NCBI GenBank assembly: GCA_019914945.1
Contig: CM034099.1
Span: forward strand, 6,014,001-6,078,000
Direction: 5' to 3'
DNA: 64,000 nt
Source of the DNA: Typha latifolia
Taxonomy: Eukaryota > Streptophyta > Magnoliopsida > Poales > Typhaceae
In this document: positions 52,701 through 61,237 of the stretch, one piece after another
How positions within the stretch are numbered: the first letter of the stretch is position 1
Layout of the letters: each line of letters begins with the position of its first letter
Notes under the pieces: model-generated
The model's input: the letters and a program-made list of their open reading frames with translations, nothing else
What the model was told of the DNA's origin: nothing
Database searches by the model: none
Made by a program: the position numbers and the translations under genes

Positions 52701-55700
52701 TTGGTACTTCTTAATCCAGTTTCATAATTCTCATCTTGAGACAAGGCCAATAGGAGTGTTAATCAAGATAAGACTTGATCATATAATTACTACTCTACTT
52801 ATTTTGCCTAGTGGTCTTGATCATTTAAGTATGAAATGTACCTTTGTTATATTTACATTATCTTTAAACTATCGAGGATTGCACTTGCTGAACGTTTATG
52901 CTTACCACCTTTTGGTAGAATATGTTGCAGATCTAGTGGAGGACAGGACATTATAATGGAGTAGTTGTTGCAGTTTAATTATTAGTTGTTTATGTTTACT
53001 TTGTTTAAATGAATGGTCGTCCCTGCGTGGTTTGATGTTTTAAGTTGTATGGACATGTATTTCTAGAGGCTTATTATAATCTATATTTTGTGTTAGGTAT
53101 TGAATTTATATTTTAGTAAAACTAATTATGATTTTAATACTTTATAAAAATGCTAACTATTGGGTCATGTGAGCATCACATGGGTACTCCCCACGTAAAG
53201 AGTATATGTATCCGGTGGTGGGTGTTTTAGAAATCCTGACCCTAAACACAAAAGGAGATTCATCTTAGGTGTTATAGCAGAAATCTTGGCAGTGATAACT
53301 CATACATGAGGTAAATTAAGGCATCAATGGAACTTATAGAGTCAAGTATGCTAGTCTGGAGGCAGGAAAGAGATCTCAAATTGCAATTTTAACTCATGCC
53401 ACAAGAAGGACAACTTTTATGTCCATCTAAATTCTAAAGAGTATAAGCTACAGGAAAATGACAAGTTTTTGCAACTGGGAAATGTAAGTCATATCTCTAA
53501 AACAAGTAAGCTAAAAGCTAAATTAAGTTATAACATATTTTCTAGATCATGAAGAACCTCTTCAGTAAGAGAGCCATTAACTGGGATGCCTACATACTTT
53601 GTAGAAGATGCTTAGAAGAAACATAAAAGGGTGATCTGAACCATTTTTTGTTAAATAATATTTCAGTAGGTTCACTTTGGGTAGACTCACTTACTAGGGT
53701 CTTTAGGTAAATTTCTGACCCATTTTTGGGGTGCAAACTTTATATGGTATATGACTTTTCAGTAAAATATATTTCTTTCACCATAGGTTATTTATGTTTC
53801 TAGTGATCTAGAAATATCAGGGCAGCCATATTGTACTGCTAGATTCAGAAACTTCTTGACATAACAAACGCAGCAGAAAGGAAAAACAAAAGAAATTCAG
53901 AATGAAAATAGAGGTCACATTCCTAAAACTAACATAAGCAAAGATGTCATAGATAAATATCTACTCGAAGATATCTAATATCAATCATATTCTGAAGTTT
54001 CTCATAAACTCAGGAAACTAGACTTCTCAGAGAGGATGCGTCATAGATAATATGTCTGCAAGAATAAATCTAATAATAATCGATAATCATATACGGTAGT
54101 TTCTCATAAATGTTCATGTAGAAGCCTAAACTCAAGAAATTGGCCTCCTCAGTTTCAGAACGGATAAATAACTGACTGAGCAATTGCTTCTTCTAGTGGA
54201 AAAGAAAAAGATTTAAAAGTGCAGCGCAAATCAATAGAAACCTCAGTAAGATCAGAAAAAGAAACAAAGATTCACAACACAGTCTTCTACTACAACTAAT
54301 GTGAATGATAGAAAAATTCTTTACTATTGGCTTGCCAAAATATCTGGTGCATATGAACCTTCAAGATAAAAGCACAAAAGCTCAAACAAGATAATTGCCA
54401 GATATTCTAGTTCATCAGCAATTTCATTCATAAATAAAACCAGAAATACAACCAACAAAAGAAAAGGCAACAGATTTGGTTTCTACAGTTAACATGAGAT
54501 CATGATAGTAATAACATTGAGTTCTTCCTTTATCTATGATAAGTAATAACCTTGAAGTGCTTTCCTTGGATTTACATAATATTATACATACAGAAATTCT
54601 CTTCAAGATAAAAGCGCAAAAGCTCAAACAAGAGAATTGTCAGATATTCTAGCTCATCAGCAATTTCATTCATAAATAAAACCAACAAAAGAAAAGGCAA
54701 CAAATTTCGTTTTCTACAGTTAACATGAGATCATGATAGAATGTAAAATTTCTGTATGTATAATATTATGTAAATCCAAGGAAAGCACTTCAAGGTTATT
54801 ACTTATCATAGATAAAGAAAGAACTCAATGTTATTACTTATTAATCCCAGTTATACAGTAGTATGTTAGAGAACCAAAATATAATTATGCAAAGGGAAGC
54901 CTAGAGAACATACCAGAATATCTGTTGGAGGAATGTTAAGCCACTGCTGAATCATCTGCAGAAAACAAGTAAATAATTATCAAATTCTCATAAAACTTAT
55001 ATTAGTATAAGATCTAGTTGAAGCACTTCAGATTCGTCGGACATAGGTACTCACAGAAGCCCAATGTAAACGCAAGGAAGATGGGGTGACAATAAGAACA
55101 GGCCAAGCATCTGGAATGCATGCAGTAACAGCAATTGCCTGCATAAAAGAAGATTATACACTACATAACAAGAAGATGATTGCCAGTGTACAGCTAATGT
55201 ACTTGCTTCAACAATATCAACTTTTTAAATTTACTTTGCATAGCAGCAATGGGTTAGTATTTACTGCTATCAATAATGAAAGGCACAAGAAAAGGAAAAA
55301 AGAAGTAAATCATATTTGCCAATCTAGGCATAGAAATATGAACTACAAATTATGTTATCTGACCATGAAAATGATTCTCTCCAAGCAGACCTCAAAAGGC
55401 AAAAGCCTTTATCTTGAGTGAAATAAAGGAAGTTGTTATTACATAGTCAAAACCAAGTCATTGAAAAGGACAAAGTCATAAGCCACGAATTAGTTTTAAT
55501 ATTCCAACAGCTGAAACCAACCTTAAAGAAGCAAAGTTTCAGAAACACTTGTGAAGAGAGTGAAATTCATAGGATCTGGAGTTTATTTTTAGCTAATAGT
55601 TGAGATTAGGACCAAAAGAAGAGTGTAAGCCTTAGGTGAGTGTCAAAGAGATGTATCATAGAGAATGACTTTCGAGCAAACCAACTAGCTTCCAAATTTC

Positions 55701-58552
55701 TAAATGTGCCATCAGAATGCCACATACAAAGAAAGATGTTATTCTGTCATGCTATACGGAACTCGCTCTTCCAAGCAATTTAAGTGACACATACAAATAC
55801 TTTTCCTTTACCATAATATTCTGCCCAAGGTGGATGACGTTGTCAGAAGTAAATATTCAACCAGGCAAATGAAAATCAGCAGCTTTCTGTTTAGCTATAG
55901 ATCTACAGCTAGTAGTTTCGCAACTCCTGGAAACATAATAGGAAATATAGACCTAAACAATGGTAGTCTAGAACTTTAAATGGTTTAATTATAGGTATGA
56001 ACTGACTAAATATATCATACGGAAAAATATGAAGAAATCAAAAGCTTAATGCAAGTAGAGACAGGATACAGTGCCTGTAATGTCTTTCCGAGACCCATCT
56101 CATCTGCTACAAGAGCTCGTCCACCGTGCTGCAATACAAACCTGAAATGGCAAAGAATAATATACCACGAATTGAAATACATCGACAGAGAAGCATCAAG
56201 GTCAGCTAATTAGCAATAACAGATATGCATGTAAACCACATGGCCCTTGTCATCAAATATACCAAATAACTGACAGTTATGCAGCAGTTAGACTCCCTAA
56301 AAAATATAAATCTGTGACACAATGGATAACCGCTACTCTGGTGATGAATGTTTTAAATGCAAAGATGATAATGCACAAACATTGAGGATTGTGTCAGTTT
56401 GATTTGTAGCAAATGTTTTTCTCATGGGTAGTGAACTAAGACTTTATTGTTTATGCTCATAGACCTGTCAGTTAAGTTCACTATAGAGATGGATATTTTC
56501 CAGAAGAAAATCAGAAATATAGTCAATGGACTTTCCATGGTTAGTTGGGTTGAGGGAAGTAAAAACCCATCATTCTTGTGATTTATAGCTGTATGATACC
56601 ATCTTCTTGTTGACATTATTCTCTTTATAGATAACCAACTTTACTAAGTAGTTGATGTTCAATGATAGATGCTCTTCACTTTCATAAAGCTCAAAGGAAC
56701 TGATTAAATTTCTATCATGAGGCTTGTCTTAACTTATTTTCTTGATACCATGGGCCGCCTAGCAAACAGGGAATGCGACCCCCAAATGCGGGTGGGCCAA
56801 CTTTGTGGTTTTGGCAGGCCATCAAGGCGCTTGGCAGGCCTGGCAGCCCACATTGGCAATAGCGCTCGGCCAACCTTAGTGAGATAGCGGGTCAGGTCAG
56901 CCTACTGGATCGAGTAATGGATTTGGTTAGAAACTAATCAATTAAATAAAACCCTCCCTTGAGCCCTAAATGGCTAATCCCTTAAATCCCTGATCTCTTT
57001 GCTCTGCCTCTCTTGATCCCTCCTCTCTACAATGGCGCATGAGCGAGCAGAATATAGTGGCAGCGGCGAGTAGCATAAGGTGGCAGTAGTGCCCTCCTCT
57101 CTTGAGTTCCTTACTCTCACTCTCTCGCCACCCGCCAGCCACCTCCTCACATAACTCTCCCACCTACTTCTCTCTCTCACCCTCACTCACATGGCAGTGA
57201 GCAGCGACCTGTTAGGACTGTTTTGTTCGCAATGTCAGTCCTATTGTATTTTTCGCTTTTTGAGTATGTAAATGGGATGCCAACCCCATGTCTTTTGTAT
57301 GTTTTTGGGTGTCTTTTGGTTTCCTTCAAGAGCTCCTTGCGAAGCAACCTTGAGATCGCAATATTAGTGTCGTCGCAACACTAGTTTGGGTTTTTCCCCG
57401 CACGTGCCTATAAAACTCATAGGTCAAAACCCAAACGGGGCTTACTTTCAAAACGTAACGCCCCACAAGACCTTTGAACCCCCTGGGTTGCAGAATTGGG
57501 GATGCTCATACTTAGTAGTATATGAGAACTATCGAGAAGCATTAAGTGAGCCAGCTTCGCAACCGAAGTGCCACTGGTTCAATGGTGTTCATTTTGCCCT
57601 CGATGGCTATCCTGCCCCTTTAAATTCTTGTCGTTGGCATGTCTTGTAACTTCTTTTCCAATTAATAGAGAATCGCAAACTTGTTTGCCATACATTGTAT
57701 TTTGCTTGTCTTTGCTTTGTCGCAATCCAAAACAGGTGCATCGCTTGTGAAGCGAACGGCTGACTTAACTTTGCTACTTGAAAGTTGAGTGCCGCGCGGT
57801 CTTTGTCTATCGCAAAGACTTAGTCCGTGACAGACCGGTGAAGGTAAGTTCTCTCTCTCAATCTCACTCTCCCTCTCACTTGGTCAATCCCAATCTCACT
57901 CTCTCCCTCAAGGCTTGCCACCCCCACTGCCTCCCACAGCCACTCCTACTCTGTGTGGGCATACCACCACCCATAGTTACTTGCAATTACGCTATTAGAG
58001 TATTAGTTACCGCAATTAGTATGTTGGATCATAGATTACCGCTATATCATGCTATTAGTTATTGCAATTGCCATATTATGTTGTTAGCTCATAGATTACT
58101 GCGATAGATGCTATGTTTTGGTGTAGTGCACTATTAAATTTTTTATATATACTATATTAATATAAATTAAATATCACATATAATTATTTTTTACTTTGTA
58201 TATATTAAAAACGTTGCCTTGGCACCAAGCGGCCACCTTTCAAAACATCGCCTAATACAACTTTTCCAAAATCTTAAAACTAAGATGAACAACATTGACA
58301 AAGCTAATGGCATCAATGTTAATGGAGCAATTATCACCAATTTCCACACCAATTAATAATTATGGATCTCTAAATAATGGACTGTCTGCATATATGTACC
58401 TTAATGTTTTAAATGCATAAAAGAGAGGTACTTTGTGGTGCACTTGTGAATCATTAAATTTCTCTACCAATAAATGGGTAAATGGGTAGGTTTCATACCT
58501 AACTCCTTCCCGCTGGAATGGCAGAAGTTTTGATTCGATGTAGCTTGGCATC
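37771..58552 (-). CDS. CHR18: SNF2-family annealing helicase, SMARCAL1/CHR18 type (5' partial, about 500 aa visible)
   Basis: Eighteen minus-strand exons, in order: 58499-58552, 56075-56141, 55055-55138, 54914-54955, 51339-51494, 49962-50039, 48107-48175, 47925-47990, 47703-47831, 46623-46679, 45296-45385, 43670-43735, 40864-40932, 40690-40794, 40400-40525, 38348-38406, 38220-38256 and 37771-37917. Every junction keeps phase; the intron after 56075 has a GC donor (CAG|GCACTG), the rest are GT-AG. Motifs: [14 protein letters not shown] (Q motif region), [11 protein letters not shown] (I, Walker A), ITPSS-type Ia as [21 protein letters not shown] (II), [11 protein letters not shown] (III), KFLIFAHH (IV), IRIDGST, and [11 protein letters not shown] (VI). 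The family rewinds RPA-coated DNA and remodels stalled forks. The first visible exon begins mid-protein and I could not find the N-terminal exons upstream within the window. Introns carry several transposon remnants, yet the coding exons are intact. Confidence 0.93.
38190..38209 (+). repeat. (GGGA)n tract with G-quadruplex pattern
   Basis: Five GGG runs separated by single A, ten bases from the donor of the helicase exon 38220-38256. The G-rich strand is the template strand of that gene, so the transcript carries CCCT repeats. Confidence 0.85.
41518..43020. mobile_element. Solo LTR (41523-43015) with 5-bp target duplication ACATG
   Basis: The element starts TGTTAGGACC and ends GGTCGTGACA, the usual TG...CA of an LTR, with short related ends. 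It is flanked by ACATG at 41518-41522 and 43016-43020. Length is 1493 bp. A promoter-like patch, CTATAAATTAAACC, follows a GC-rich first part at about 41670. There is no internal gag/pol next to it, so it is a solo LTR left by recombination between two LTRs. It lies in the intron between helicase exons 43670-43735 and 40864-40932. The lineage cannot be set from the LTR alone; Ty3/Gypsy is the likelier guess. Confidence 0.85.
49018..49240. repeat. Dispersed repeat fragment in a helicase intron
   Basis: Contains GCTCTAATACCATGCTAA and TTATGCTGTTAGAGTGGTTGG. This is related, in reverse, to the fragments at 16270-16500. It looks like part of a retroelement family scattered through the window. Confidence 0.4.
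52036..53274. mobile_element. Probable transposon-derived insertion in a helicase intron
   Basis: A 1.2 kb block whose GC-rich first 200 bases and last part (CACATGGGTACTCCCCACG) differ from the surrounding intron and resemble LTR sequence. It is framed by TAACACC near 52039 and GGTGTTA near 53263. Boundaries and class are uncertain. Confidence 0.3.
54361..54837. repeat. Composite repeat A-B-A'-B'(inverted) in a helicase intron
   Basis: Unit A (54361-54507) is repeated directly as A' (54601-54740). Unit B (54508-54598) is repeated in inverted orientation as B' (54747-54837), nearly perfectly over about 90 bp, for example CTTCCTTTATCTATGATAAG against its reverse complement. Read directly from the sequence. 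Confidence 0.9.
57205..57837. mobile_element. Probable second solo LTR (57210-57832)
   Basis: The block starts TGTTAGGACTG and ends AGTCCGTGACA, so it has TG...CA termini that are imperfect inverted copies of each other. It has CCTATAAAACTC as a likely TATA box at about 57408. GACC flanks both ends (57206-57209 and 57833-57836); a full 5-bp duplication is not perfect. No pol sequence adjoins. It sits in the intron between the first two visible helicase exons. Confidence 0.6.
58130..58260. repeat. Dispersed repeat end
   Basis: AT-rich run followed by GCCTTGGCACCAAGCGGCC and CTTTCAAAACATCGCC, the GCCTAGGCG/TTTTCAAAAC style seen in plant DNA-transposon ends. A similar GC patch is at about 56750-56900, so the solo LTR may have landed inside an older element. 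Confidence 0.3.
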
Positions 58553-60480
58553 CTATCATATAAGTCTTCTCAGAGAGCATGAAGTTAGTAAAAATAAATG
58601 AAAGCATATTCAAATAAACTACATAAACTGATTGAATGATGATGGCAGTTGAAAACTGCGAGCAATATCAGGATGTCCAAGCAGATGTATTTGTGCAAAA
58701 GATTTAAGTTGAAACTGTGCATGATTTGCCATGACACAAGAGGAGAGATAAATAGGAATTTGAAAAGAACACCTTTTATCACAAATTCACCAAAATACTA
58801 AAACATATGAACATGAAAAGGGAGTTCAGTGTGATGCTAAATAAGATTATGAATTAGCGAGCCATTTAGCTTCAAGAATTTATCTGTCGATAAAATTTCA
58901 AGATCATAGACTAATTTCAGTCTTCACATTCTTTGCATCAAATTTTCTTATTTTCAAAGTCAAGAACAGATAATGATATAGATTATAGAGGCAATTCATG
59001 AACAACTTGATAAAAAATAATGAACTGCAAGAACTAAAATAAAAAGTGATATCATGTCGCTATTTTCTTCATAGGACAAATATTTTCAACCATGTATCTA
59101 AGCATTGGATACCGGTGCCCCATAGAAAGCCCCATACTAACACATAAAAGAACGGTCTAGTCATAAGCCCCTAACTTTATAGCAGCTCAAGAGAAAAAGA
59201 TATATAGAAGGGAACACGATATCAATGACTTACTATGGCCCCAACTACTAGATTTACAACAGCAAGCTATGAAGCATGGATACAGATATGATATGATACC
59301 AATATGTTGATATGGTAAATCTTAAAAATTAAGGAAAGCTATGAAGCATGGATAGATACAATATGATACCAGTATGTTGATATGGTAAATCCTAAAAAAT
59401 AAGGATATGATATGCCTAGGATATGTAGATCATATATATATGTTTTTTATTTTTTATGTCCGCACATAAACATATATTAGTGAACTTATGTATTTCCATT
59501 TTCTTGATTGAATTATATGTAATTGTTGCCTACAATAATTTATATAAGGAGACCTCCAATTTATCCATTAAAAGAACTACATTTTGTAACAAAGAACTAC
59601 TATATTACATAGTATATAACTAATATCTAAGGCTTGTTTAGTTTGAGGCTAAGTCTTGAACTTGATTAGCTAGCATTATTTCCTAGTCTTGATTTAAGTA
59701 GCTTGAACTAGGCTAAGAAAATATGGTATTTGGTTATGAATTAGGCGTAAGTGTAATTAGTACTTTTGATATGATGTAAAAAATTAAAAAAGGTATTAGT
59801 TTTGGAGGGAAATAAATAATATATAAAATTTATGGACCAAAATGCCCTTTGACTTTAATTATAAAATTTTAAAATATCATATTTTTAATCAATTAAATTA
59901 ATACTGATTTGCGAGCTTACATGCTGCAAATAAGCTCATTTGCAGGCTTACATGAGCTAACATGTAGCATGTAAACCTATTTGGGGGCTTACACCCGCAA
60001 ACGGGCTTTATTTTTTTTATTTTTATCTAAAATAATGTAAGGTTAATATTTTATTTTAAATAATAATATAATATTATTATTTTCTTTTCTTTTGTTTTTG
60101 GTTTTAAGCCCACTAGTGAGGCAATATTTTTTAATAATTTGTAAATATTCTTTAATATTATTTTTAAAATATTTTTCATACTTTTTTATTTTATAAATTA
60201 TTTTAAAAATATTATTTTTAAAAAGTTGTTCATATTGCACCCTTTTTTTCCAAAAAAAATTGAGTTATTGCGGGTTTGAAAGCTCACAAGCCTACAAGTA
60301 CTCTACAATTTATTGTGGACTTGCTAAATTTAAAAAAATAGAGGAAAATGTATTTATCTTAGAGGGAAATTTATAGATGGATGAATATTTAAAATAAGGG
60401 TATGAAAAAGTGAAAAATATTTATTTTTTGAAGAAAATTTAGTATGTCATGCAAATAGTACTAAAATATTATATTATATT
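58553..60480. other. Upstream intron or 5' flank of the helicase gene, AT-rich
   Basis: No exon of the missing helicase N-terminus could be supported. Contains a two-copy tandem duplication at 59264-59404 and long AT-rich stretches at 59.8-60.5 kb. Confidence 0.5.
59264..59404. repeat. Tandem duplication, two copies of about 70 bp
   Basis: AAGCTATGAAGCATGGATA begins both copies (59264 and 59336), and both end ATATGGTAAATC(C/T)TAAAAA; they differ by a few bases and small indels. Confidence 0.85.
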
Positions 60481-60630
60481 TATAAATTATAAATACAAGT
60501 TAGTCGTTTTAAACTCATATTAAACCTATCAGTATAGTTTCCAGTTTTGGTCGATCCCGATCTTTTGGCTAGTTTCGACCTATGCAGCAGGCAACTGTCA
60601 GCTGCTAGCTGCAGCTGCTGCTGATAGCAG

Positions 60631-60722
60631 TAGCAAGAGAAAGAGAGGGAGAGAGAGAGGGAAAGAGGAAGAGAGAGTGAGGGAGAGAAAGGGAGAGAGA
60701 AAGAAAGGGGAAAAAGGAAGAG
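60631..60722. repeat. (GA)n-rich purine tract
   Basis: Interrupted GAGA/GGGA sequence about 90 bp long, read directly. Confidence 0.85.
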
Positions 60723-60724
60723 AG

Positions 60725-61225
60725 CAAGGTTCCCAGTATCGGGATCGGGATCGGTATCGACCATATCGGTCGTTCGTATCGGATTGAACTATTTTTTAAT
60801 TATATAAAATTCTAAATATTATTTAAAAATGCAGAAAAATTTAGAAAAAATGATAAAAAAATAAGAAAACAAAAATTACTCACATATGAAGTCTAAAAAC
60901 TTAAAAAATGTATTAACTTACTCAAAATTTAAAACTTTGATGAATACAGAGCTGATTCTCGTAAATTTCTATAGTCTTTATTATCATAAATTTGTAAATA
61001 TTGATGTCTGGGACCTAATGCTCCAAAAAGTGATTCCATCATACTAGTTATATTGTAAGGATCTTGTTGTGTGACTTGCATTTGAGGAGGATAATAACCA
61101 ACATTTGGATCTTGTGCCTGAGAATACTGAGGATACTGAGAATAATAACTAGCATATGAATCTTGTGATTTTGAAGATGAAGAGGAAGAAAATACCCTAG
61201 GATGCCTAAGGCACATAGACTCCAC
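60725..61225 (-). mobile_element. Possible 3' end of a DNA transposon (unidentified ORF tail plus ATCGG-repeat terminus)
   Basis: On the minus strand an open stretch (61225 to stop at 60929) encodes a Ser/Tyr/Gln/Pro-rich tail with SSSSSSKSQDSY and QYPQYSQAQDPNVGYY. About 160 AT-rich bases later comes CGATACCGATCCCGATCCCGATACTGGGAACCTTG. A coding tail followed by a repeated-pentamer end is how several plant hAT-like transposons finish, but I recognise no transposase domain here. It may instead be an unrelated low-complexity frame. Confidence 0.25.
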
Positions 61226-61237
61226 AAGGTTACATGT

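Noticed and set aside
58620..58740. Minus-strand open stretch after CATGCACAG as a possible upstream helicase exon
   Set aside because: It is open for about 30 codons but does not resemble SMARCAL1/CHR18 sequence, and no donor joins it in phase to 58552.
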